This document shows positions 1 to 5,677 of a stretch of DNA of 8,248 nt, piece after piece. The stretch is from Candidatus Pacearchaeota archaeon. Lineage in GTDB: Archaea; Nanobdellota; Nanobdellia; UBA10117; JABICX01. The notes under the pieces were generated by a model. It was given only the letters and a program-made list of their open reading frames with translations, did not search any database and had not been told where the DNA came from. Within the stretch, counting starts at the first letter, position 1. Every line of letters begins with the position of its first letter. The stretch lies in contig JAFCCX010000012.1 of assembly GCA_017609995.1 (NCBI GenBank), positions 1 through 8,248 on the forward strand, in the 5' to 3' direction. The position numbers were made by a program, and so were the translations under genes.

Positions 1-1
1 C

Positions 2-898
2 ATTGGTTATCTTCTAAAGAGAGCTAAGAAAAAGTATGTTGTTATCCGGCATCCAATGCCTTATGGTGTACTAAAAAATCAAATCTGGGAACGGTTTGAA
101 ACATATCAGGACCTTATTAAGTACAAAGTAACTGTTGAAGAAAGAGAAGAATATGAACCGCATATTGAAAGAGGAGAAATAGTTTATGCTGGTGTTGATT
201 ATGGTGAGATTCTTCGGCGAGCTGAAAAAGAAGCTGATGTAATTATTTGGGATGGTGGAAACAATGACCTTCCATTTTACAAACCAGACTTGCATATTGT
301 TCTTGCAGATCCACTAAGACCTGGAAATGAATTAACTTATTATCCTGGTGAAGCAAACTTAATGGCTGCAGATGTTATAGTTATCAACAAGGAAAGTTCT
401 GCAAAGAAAAGTGATATTGAATTAGTTAGAGAGAATTCAAAGAAAGTAAATCCAACTGCAAAAATTATTGATGGTGACTCTGAAATTCAAGTTAGAAACG
501 ACCATATAATCAAAGGAAAGAAAGTACTTGTTGTTGAAGATGGGCCAACACTAACTCATGGTGGAATGAGTTATGGTGCTGGATTAATTGCAGCAAAAAG
601 ACATGGAGCAAAACCAGTTGATCCAAGAAAATATGCTGTTGGTTCAATCAAAGATGTTTATGCTAAATTCAAACAAATAACTAATCTTCTGCCTGCAATG
701 GGCTATTCTCCAAAGCAACTTAAAGAACTTGAGGAAACAATTAACAAAACTCCTGCTGATGCAGTTATTATTGGAACACCAATTAGATTAGGCAGGTTAA
801 TTAAGATTAACAAACCTGCTGTAAAAGTCAACTACTTTTTTAAAGATATGAATGGTTCACTAAAGAAAATTGTAAATAACTGGCTGAAAACTATCTAA
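2..898 (+). CDS. COG2403-type GTPase, related to cyclic 2,3-diphosphoglycerate synthetase (5' partial)
   Basis: The reading frame is open from base 2, so the gene begins before the window; the ATG at 56 is internal, because the codons before it (ending VVIRHP) continue the conserved stretch RHPMPYG. The visible part is about 298 residues. Recognisable stretches include EEREEYEPHI, VYAGVDY, WDGGNNDLPF, DPLRPGNE.. YYPGE, VINK, and EDGPTLTHGGMSYGAG. These match my knowledge of the COG2403 predicted GTPases, which resemble cyclic 2,3-diphosphoglycerate synthetase of methanogens. The N-terminal nucleotide-binding loop would lie in the missing part, so catalytic competence cannot be judged. The protein has no membrane segments and should be cytosolic. 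It ends with TAA and overlaps the convergent channel gene by 8 bases. Family assignment is firm; the substrate is not known. Confidence 0.85.
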   Translation: MGYLLKRAKKKYVVIRHPMPYGVLKNQIWERFETYQDLIKYKVTVEEREEYEPHIERGEIVYAGVDYGEILRRAEKEADVIIWDGGNNDLPFYKPDLHIVLADPLRPGNELTYYPGEANLMAADVIVINKESSAKKSDIELVRENSKKVNPTAKIIDGDSEIQVRNDHIIKGKKVLVVEDGPTLTHGGMSYGAGLIAAKRHGAKPVDPRKYAVGSIKDVYAKFKQITNLLPAMGYSPKQLKELEETINKTPADAVIIGTPIRLGRLIKINKPAVKVNYFFKDMNGSLKKIVNNWLKTI

Positions 899-1268
899 CT
901 CTTCGTCTTTTACTAAGTTTCATTTTTCGATATCTTGTTGGTGAAACGCTTGTTGTGGTTTCTTGGTGAATGAAGATGTGTCTTGTTAGTAATGCTTTTA
1001 CAACAGTTGTTACAATGTACAAGACTAAACCCATTCCAATCATAACCATTACAATTGTAAGCACTTTGCCTTGCGCAGTAATTGGGTTATAACTACCAAC
1101 ACCAACTGTTGTTACAGTTAGAACAACATAATAAACGGCATTTAAGAATGAACCTTCAACTGCAATTCCTTCAATTAGTAAGTAAATATATGAACCAACA
1201 AAAATTAGAATTATAAATAAAGCAATTGCAATTCCAAGTGAAACCCAATCAATATCACCATCAGCCAT
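891..1268 (-). CDS. Small two-helix K+ channel-like protein with a TVGVG filter
   Basis: The protein has 125 residues. The order is a short acidic N terminus, a first membrane helix at about residues 8-32, a pore helix and selectivity filter at about 40-62, a second membrane helix at about 68-94, and a basic tail ending KLSKRRRVR. This is the fold of the ion-channel-2 (2TM K+ channel) family. It has no cytosolic RCK or cyclic-nucleotide domain, so it is a minimal pore that should work as a tetramer in the membrane. The filter reads T54-V55-G56-V57-G58 followed by SYNP, not the usual TVGYGD, so both the filter Tyr and the following Asp are replaced. The ATG at 1268 has a TATA-like box about 24 bases upstream and no Shine-Dalgarno sequence, which suggests a leaderless mRNA. 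It stops with TAG inside the end of the convergent GTPase gene. Conductance and selectivity are inference. Confidence 0.85.
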   Translation of the reverse strand: MADGDIDWVSLGIAIALFIILIFVGSYIYLLIEGIAVEGSFLNAVYYVVLTVTTVGVGSYNPITAQGKVLTIVMVMIGMGLVLYIVTTVVKALLTRHIFIHQETTTSVSPTRYRKMKLSKRRRVR

Positions 1269-1288
1269 GTATATATTACAACCGATAG

Positions 1289-1296
1289 TTTATTAA
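1289..1296 (-). promoter_or_regulatory. TATA-like box of the channel gene
   Basis: On the minus strand this reads TTAATAAA, preceded by a T run. Its centre is about 24 bases upstream of the ATG at 1268, where an archaeal TATA box would place the transcription start at or beside the start codon. No Shine-Dalgarno sequence precedes the ATG, which fits leaderless expression. Confidence 0.5.
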
Positions 1297-1362
1297 AAAA
1301 GTTCCTATTCCAAAACAAATCAGGGATTTGTTGGGCCCATCAAAATTAACGTTTTGATTTGG
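1295..1362 (-). terminator. Probable terminator of the permease gene (two hairpins then T6)
   Basis: Reading the minus strand, the last permease codons and stop fall within a first hairpin, a second hairpin follows directly, and a run of six T (1300-1295) lies about 10 bases beyond. Archaeal termination relies mainly on U tracts, so the T6 is the relevant signal; the hairpins may assist or protect the 3' end. The T run overlaps the start of the channel gene's TATA-like region, so terminator and promoter are packed together. Confidence 0.45.
1310..1362. repeat. Paired-hairpin element joined by GGGCCC, copy 1
   Basis: On the + strand the first hairpin has CC (1310-1311), a 2-base bulge AA, an 8-base arm AACAAATC (1314-1321), loop AGG, the exact complementary arm (1325-1332), then GGG (1333-1335). 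The second hairpin has CCC (1336-1338), a 7-base arm ATCAAAA (1339-1345), a 6-base loop, the complementary arm (1352-1358), bulge TT, then GG (1361-1362). In both hairpins the bulge is in the outer arm and the clamp bases meet in the middle as GGGCCC. The second hairpin contains the permease stop codon. The same layout recurs at 2721-2776. Confidence 0.7.
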
Positions 1363-2629
1363 TGTTCTTAACTACTTGGAAAAGGCCATAACCAATTAGC
1401 ATAACTACCAAACCACCTACAATTGCTCTCCAGTCATCAATTTGTGTAATCATAAAGAGTGCAGATGCTACACCAATTGCTGGAATAATTGGGAATTTAC
1501 CAATTGTTCCTGGAATCTGGAAAACACGTTTCTTCTTTGGCTGGCTGTATCTTAATTTTATTACTGCAGCATTAATTATTGCAAATGTTGCAAAAATCGC
1601 AAAGTTCGTAGTCTCAGCAATAAGTTTAATGTTTCCAATTAGTGCAAACATTATTGTAACTGCCATAATAAAGAACACAGCAATATACGGTGTTCTTCTA
1701 GATTTATGAATTGCTGAGAACATCTTGATTTTCTTATATCTCTTAGCCATTCCATAAAGCAATCTAGAGGTTGTAACTAGAATTATCATAACTGTGTTTG
1801 CTGTCGCGAAGATTGCAATTATCGCGAGAACTAAGAATGCATTGTTGCCCATAACCGCTGCAGCAACATCTGCTAATGGGGCTGTGCTAGCAGCTAGTTT
1901 CTCCCAACCAAGAACAGAAACAGATGCAATTGCAACAAGAATGTATAAGAATGTTGTAACACCAATTGCTGTTAAAAGTGCTTTAGGAATAATTCTTCTT
2001 GGATTTTTCGTCTCTTCTGATAATTTTACAACAGCTTCAAACCCAATAAATGCGAAGAATATCAATGACGCCCCTGAAAGAACTCCAGGTACTCCCTGTG
2101 GCATCTCAAAATAATTTACCTTTCCAAAATAACTCATACCTAAGAAGATAATTAGAAGAAGTCCGCTAATCTCAAAGAAAGTGAAAAAGATGTTAAATGA
2201 CTGTGTTTCTTTTATTCCGCGATAATTAACTATAGAGAAAACAACTAAGCAACCTACTGCGAACACAATAAGTGGGAGCGAGACCCACTGCGAAACCATA
2301 CGCGAGAAATAACCTGCAAAACCTAATGAAACTGCTGCAGCTGCAACAACTCCTTCAAAAATTACCATAAATGCCACTAACCAACCTATATGTTCATTAA
2401 ATGCTTCTTCTGCATAGAGATACTCTCCCGCATCTTTTGGAAACATAGATGAGAGTTCAGCATAAGATAAACCAGTGAAAGCTGCAATAAATGCACCAAT
2501 CATAAAAGATATCCACACAGAGTTTCCTGCAAGGCCTGCTGCCTCACCAAGAAGAACATAAATTCCGGCACCAAGAATAATTCCAATACCTGCTAGAGTT
2601 GCACCAAGATAACCAAGTTCCCGTTTCAA
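1346..2629 (-). CDS. APC-family amino-acid permease
   Basis: This is an integral membrane transporter of about 427 residues, close to the usual size of the amino acid-polyamine-organocation (APC) family. The N terminus carries the helix-1 signature with GIGIILGAGIYVLLG, the glycine-rich unwound segment that binds the substrate backbone. Near the middle is FIGFEAVVKLSEETKNPRR, the conserved helix-6 and cytoplasmic-loop motif. About a dozen hydrophobic segments are visible. It probably imports or exchanges an amino acid; which one cannot be read from sequence. The start is uncertain. The coordinate given is a TTG (2629-2627) with only weak upstream AGGT signals, while the frame stays open without ATG or GTG back to a TAG at 2725-2723. 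A strong AGGGGGAG lies 8 bases before an in-frame ATC at 2710-2708, which would add 27 basic residues. Downstream and upstream flanks hold matching paired hairpins. Confidence 0.88.
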   Translation of the reverse strand: MKRELGYLGATLAGIGIILGAGIYVLLGEAAGLAGNSVWISFMIGAFIAAFTGLSYAELSSMFPKDAGEYLYAEEAFNEHIGWLVAFMVIFEGVVAAAAVSLGFAGYFSRMVSQWVSLPLIVFAVGCLVVFSIVNYRGIKETQSFNIFFTFFEISGLLLIIFLGMSYFGKVNYFEMPQGVPGVLSGASLIFFAFIGFEAVVKLSEETKNPRRIIPKALLTAIGVTTFLYILVAIASVSVLGWEKLAASTAPLADVAAAVMGNNAFLVLAIIAIFATANTVMIILVTTSRLLYGMAKRYKKIKMFSAIHKSRRTPYIAVFFIMAVTIMFALIGNIKLIAETTNFAIFATFAIINAAVIKLRYSQPKKKRVFQIPGTIGKFPIIPAIGVASALFMITQIDDWRAIVGGLVVMLIGYGLFQVVKNTKSKR

Positions 2630-2716
2630 ACCTAATTTCTTACCTATTCTTTTCTTAAAACGTCTATGTGCATGTGCAAATACTCTATGTTTGTATGTTT
2701 TTGTTACGATTTTATG

Positions 2717-2724
2717 CTCCCCCT
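2717..2724 (-). promoter_or_regulatory. Shine-Dalgarno-like AGGGGGAG upstream of the permease
   Basis: On the minus strand this reads AGGGGGAG, the best ribosome-binding match upstream of the permease. It is about 90 bases from the TTG start but correctly spaced for an in-frame ATC at 2710-2708. Three of its G residues (2723-2721) form the base of the adjacent hairpin of the 2721-2776 element, so folding would hide part of the site. This is a decision point for the permease start and possibly for its regulation. Confidence 0.45.
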
Positions 2725-2776
2725 AAAAAATTGCTTTACAATTTTTTGGGCCCAATCGAAATTTGTTCGATTTGGG
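2721..2776. repeat. Paired-hairpin element joined by GGGCCC, copy 2
   Basis: On the + strand the first hairpin has CCC (2721-2723), a bulged T, a 9-base arm AAAAAATTG (2725-2733), a 5-base loop, the exact complementary arm (2739-2747) and GGG (2748-2750). The second has CCC (2751-2753), a 7-base arm AATCGAA (2754-2760), a 5-base loop, the complementary arm (2766-2772), a bulged T and GGG (2774-2776). Clamp, GGGCCC junction and outer-arm bulges match copy 1 at 1310-1362, while the arms differ. On the permease mRNA it would lie in the 5' leader. Confidence 0.7.
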
Positions 2777-2789
2777 TTTCAGTCGCAGT

Positions 2790-2845
2790 CTAAGTGTATA
2801 CTATGAAGTCACTTTTACTTCAGCTGACTTCATCGTATGACTTAG
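2790..2845. other. Long imperfect inverted repeat between tldE and the permease
   Basis: Outer arms CTAAGT (2790-2795) and ACTTAG (2840-2845) pair over 6 bases. After a one-base bulge, 2797-2801 pairs with 2835-2839 (including one G-T). After one mismatch, 2803-2811 pairs with 2825-2833 over 9 bases, leaving a 13-base loop. This gives about 20 base pairs. No T run follows on the minus strand, so it is not a clear terminator; it could be part of the permease leader, a processing site or a DNA-binding palindrome. A 10-codon ATG-to-TAG frame coincides with the inner stem on the minus strand, which I regard as chance. Confidence 0.6.
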
Positions 2846-2867
2846 CAAGTTAAGTATCTTTGAATAT

Positions 2868-4226
2868 TTATTTAAGAGATTTTGTGATATTTAAATTTTT
2901 ACATAAAATTGGTGGTGAAATAACTGGGTTACCAACATTTGGTGGCTCAGCTGCCCAAGAATAAACTTGCTCTGCTTTTTTACCAACTGCAGAAATACTT
3001 TCAAGTAAATTTAGAATGTTCTCTGAAATCCGAATATCTTTTACAGGATAAGCAATTCTTCCGTTCTTAATTAAGAAAACTGCATCTCGCGGAATTGTTG
3101 AGAAATCTCCTTTAACATAATTTTGGAAAGTTGTATACCAGGTGTTTGTAACTAAGAGTCCTTTTTGAACTCGCTTAATTAAATTTTGATATTTAGCATC
3201 TCCTGGTTTGATAATTGTGTTCCAGGGTGTTGGAGAAATCAGACCGGCATTTGCAGTTGTTTTTGTTTTGTATTTTCTTGCAGTTGAAGTATTATGCAAG
3301 TAAGTTTTCAAAATCCCATCTTCAATTACTTTTGTGTCTTTTGTTGGAACACCTTCCTCATCAAAACTTGCAGAAGCTAAATCTCCTGGTGAACGTCCAG
3401 AATCTCTCATTGAAAATTTTGAACTTGCAACTTTTTGTTTTAGTTTGTCTTTAAAGAAAGACATTCCAGATTCAACAGAATAAATTGAAGTTGCGCCTGC
3501 AACTCCTCCAAGTAAATCGCCAAGAGCTAGTGGATCAAAAATAACATCATATTTTCCAGCTCCAGTTTTCTTTGGATTAATAGCCATTTGTGCAATTCTT
3601 CCAGACTCTGCTCCAGCAAAAGCAGGTTTAACATCAATTAATCTTGTACCACAAGAAATTTTATGTCCTGAAGCATCTTTTGAAGTAAAAGAACGAATTG
3701 AAAGGCAGGCATCTGTCTCTTGGTCTTGTGCATGAACTCCGGTTGATGTTGAAAGATAAACATGTGTTACTCCGAAGTCAAGGACTCCTGTACATCTTCT
3801 TGCACCATTTCTCAAAGCAGAATTAATTGCGTTTTCTACAAGATCAATACTGTGGCTACCTAATGTTTCAATTTGTCTGTCATAAACATTTGGAATCTTT
3901 TTGTAATGAAAATGGTCTTTTGCAATTCCATTGTAATCTTCTGTTGGCGGAATATATTTGATAAACTTAAAGATTCGACTTAGTGTTTTGTCAATTTCAG
4001 AAGTTGTAAATTTCTTTATATTAGTTGCAACAATTTTCTTATCTTTAACAAGGAATATATCTGCTGAAATGTTTTCAAAGTTTTTGATTGTAACAATTTC
4101 ATTATTTACAAACTTAACTTGCCCTGTCTTATCTAAAATAGAATGAACAATAACATCATCTGCACCGTACTTTTTAGCTTTTTTTACTGCATATGTTGGT
4201 AACTCCTGTATCCTAAGATCTGCCAA
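2868..4226 (-). CDS. tldE: TldE/PmbA-type subunit of the TldD-TldE metalloprotease
   Basis: The protein has 452 residues, normal for TldE (PmbA), the non-catalytic partner that forms a heterodimer with TldD in the cytosol. In E. coli the pair degrades CcdA and matures microcin B17; the archaeal substrates are not known to me. The N-terminal part is the mixed alpha/beta domain shared with TldD. The central and C-terminal parts include DVIFDPLALGDLLGG, SFDEEGVPTKDTKVIEDGILKTYLHN and VFLIKNGRIAYPVKDI, all TldE-like. The catalytic HExxxH of TldD is absent, as expected: the corresponding place is the VIFDPLALGDLL segment. The start is TTG (4226-4224), well supported by AAGGAGG 7 bases upstream. 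The gene overlaps the end of tldD by 14 bases, indicating an operon with coupled translation. It is intact, in contrast to its partner. Confidence 0.92.
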   Translation of the reverse strand: MADLRIQELPTYAVKKAKKYGADDVIVHSILDKTGQVKFVNNEIVTIKNFENISADIFLVKDKKIVATNIKKFTTSEIDKTLSRIFKFIKYIPPTEDYNGIAKDHFHYKKIPNVYDRQIETLGSHSIDLVENAINSALRNGARRCTGVLDFGVTHVYLSTSTGVHAQDQETDACLSIRSFTSKDASGHKISCGTRLIDVKPAFAGAESGRIAQMAINPKKTGAGKYDVIFDPLALGDLLGGVAGATSIYSVESGMSFFKDKLKQKVASSKFSMRDSGRSPGDLASASFDEEGVPTKDTKVIEDGILKTYLHNTSTARKYKTKTTANAGLISPTPWNTIIKPGDAKYQNLIKRVQKGLLVTNTWYTTFQNYVKGDFSTIPRDAVFLIKNGRIAYPVKDIRISENILNLLESISAVGKKAEQVYSWAAEPPNVGNPVISPPILCKNLNITKSLK

Positions 4227-4680
4227 GGCGAATCCTCCTTAATCTTATTGCTGGACCACCCATTGTAACTGGAATGTCTTGTTCTGGCTCGCCTTTTCCG
4301 CAAGTTCCAGCCATCAATCTAACATGTTTAGCAACAGCGTCAATTGAACCATAAATTGTTGGTGTTGTAAGTTCAAGAGATGGTTCTTTAACTGGTTCAG
4401 CAATTTTTCCATTTTTAATTAAATAAGAATCATTTCCAACTGCTTTGAAATTAAATCGTTTATCATCAATGTTCCACTCCTGGAAACTTTTTATGTAAAC
4501 TCCTTTCCTTATACCTTCAATTAATTCGTGCTCTGTTTGTTTCCCAGGAAGCATAAATGTATTTGACATTCGCGGGATTGGTTCATAATCAAAATCAACT
4601 GAGCGAGATGAGCCGTTACTTTCTAATCCCATTTTACCTGCAGTTGCTCTGTCATGTAAGAATTCTTTAATCAAACCTTT
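4213..4680 (-). pseudogene. tldD: TldD C-terminal part, cut off by an in-frame TAA
   Basis: These 155 codons before the stop continue TldD in the same reading frame as the N-terminal part, directly after the TAA at 4681-4683. The joined text FLI-stop-KGLIKEFLHDR matches the usual TldD pattern of LI, one charged or polar residue, then xG(V/L)(L/I)K. The part has the family's later landmarks: RMSNTFMLPG, the SYLIKNGKIAEPV strand, and LMAGTCGKG, whose Cys is the third zinc ligand in E. coli TldD. It ends with TAG inside tldE. If made separately it would need a TTG at 4674-4672 with no spaced ribosome-binding site, or the ATG encoding the MGLESNG stretch. The flawless coding sequence on both sides suggests a recent nonsense change, an assembly error, or read-through; I cannot decide between these. 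Confidence 0.85.
4234..4240 (-). promoter_or_regulatory. Strong ribosome-binding site of tldE
   Basis: On the minus strand AAGGAGG lies 7 bases before the TTG at 4226-4224 and inside the last codons of tldD. It fixes the non-ATG start of tldE and shows that genes inside operons here do use Shine-Dalgarno initiation, unlike the apparently leaderless first genes. Confidence 0.8.
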
Positions 4681-5631
4681 TTATATTAGGAACTTTCTTC
4701 TTGCTCTAACACCTTCATCATCAAACAAGTAGAAGCCATTTGATTTAGGAATAGTTGGGTCATCAACAACATTAACAACAGGATTTCCAATTTTATATCC
4801 AACAAACTCAGGTGTTACAAAAGATTCACCTGCTTGTGCACCTTCTCTTCCAAAAATTCTATCTGCTTCCAAAGGATGTCCTGCAGATTCGTGAACAATA
4901 ATACCTGTAATTTCAGGTGAAACAACAACATCTGTTACACCTTTTGGTGGTGCAACACCATATTTCATGTTGTGATAGATACTTTTTATCTTATCAATAA
5001 GTCTGCTTTTTACTTTCCAAGATTTCAAAGCTTCCCACCCTTCTATTGAACCAAATTCAAAATAATCATTACTTGATTGCTTATCTTTCTCTATGTTAAT
5101 TACATAAACAAGATTCATAAATGGAATTTTTGTGTAAACTCTTGAACCTTCTGAATTGTAAAAGAATCTTTCATGAATCCCGCTGGTCATATCAAAGATT
5201 CTAGAACTTACATCAACGCCAACACTAGTTGCTTCTTTATCAAGATATTTCAGATATTCGATTTTCTCTTTTGGTGGAACAGTTAGCGGATTTATTTTTG
5301 GTTTAACTATTATATGACTTTTAATTGGTTTATGTGGTAAAAATTTAATTTTACTAGCAACTGCTTTCGCTTTCTTAGCATAATCTATTGTTTCCCTAAT
5401 AAGATGCGTAATTGATTTTGTTGAAAGATAATTTGTTGTAGCGAAACCCATTGAGCCATCAACAATAACTCTTATTCCAATTCCTTTTGATTCTGCAAAA
5501 CCAGACATTTCTGGAGAACCATCTTTAAGAGCAAAAGACTCTGTATCTGTCTCAGTTAAACGAACATCTGCATATTCTGCTCCACGCCGCATTGCTTGCT
5601 TAACTGCAAATTCAGCTAGAGACCGGTCCAT
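4681..5631 (-). CDS. tldD: TldD zinc metalloprotease, N-terminal part ending at a premature TAA
   Basis: This part encodes 316 residues of the catalytic subunit of the TldD-TldE protease. The N-terminal domain runs through about residue 200. The metal site HESAGHPLEAD is at about residues 247-257, a clear HExxxH. After it come GNPVVNVVDDPTIPKSNG and LFDDEGVRAR, typical of the TldD fold around the active cleft. Translation then meets TAA at 4681-4683, about 155 residues before the normal end; with the downstream part and one residue for the stop codon the protein would be 472 residues, a normal TldD length. The ATG at 5631 is chosen over an ATG at 5706 because homologues start near MDRSLAEFAVKQA and because a TATA-like box lies 24 bases upstream of 5631. 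It is the first gene of the tldD-tldE operon. A product ending here would lack the Cys ligand and should be inactive as a protease. Confidence 0.85.
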   Translation of the reverse strand: MDRSLAEFAVKQAMRRGAEYADVRLTETDTESFALKDGSPEMSGFAESKGIGIRVIVDGSMGFATTNYLSTKSITHLIRETIDYAKKAKAVASKIKFLPHKPIKSHIIVKPKINPLTVPPKEKIEYLKYLDKEATSVGVDVSSRIFDMTSGIHERFFYNSEGSRVYTKIPFMNLVYVINIEKDKQSSNDYFEFGSIEGWEALKSWKVKSRLIDKIKSIYHNMKYGVAPPKGVTDVVVSPEITGIIVHESAGHPLEADRIFGREGAQAGESFVTPEFVGYKIGNPVVNVVDDPTIPKSNGFYLFDDEGVRARRKFLI

Positions 5632-5651
5632 GCTAATCGAACACAAAGCTA

Positions 5652-5659
5652 ATATATAT
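5652..5659. promoter_or_regulatory. Shared palindromic TATA box for tldD and the HExxH gene
   Basis: ATATATAT sits midway between two divergent starts: its centre is about 24 bases from the tldD ATG at 5631 (minus) and about 22 bases from the ATG at 5678 (plus). The whole intergenic gap is only 46 bases and neither start has a Shine-Dalgarno sequence. One symmetric box could therefore drive both leaderless transcripts. Confidence 0.55.
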
Positions 5660-5677
5660 CCTTTACCATATACTTGT

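Noticed and set aside
1794..2114. Open frame on the + strand antisense to the permease
   Set aside because: Its translation is a low-information shadow of the permease gene, which has clear family motifs.
2801..2833. 10-codon ATG-to-TAG frame on the minus strand before the permease
   Set aside because: It has no ribosome-binding site, and its span coincides with a stem; such short frames are common by chance.
4681..4683. TAA used as a sense codon in this organism
   Set aside because: TAA is the natural stop of the COG2403-type gene (896-898), the permease and tldE, each at a sensible family length, so general reassignment is not supported.
4660..4700. Frameshift splitting tldD into two genes
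   Set aside because: The two parts are in the same frame and separated only by TAA; no base needs to be added or removed.
5630..5677. Longer N termini for the HExxH gene (ATG 5630) and tldD (ATG 5706)
   Set aside because: Each would overlap the other gene's start and consume the shared promoter; the extra residues do not resemble family sequence.
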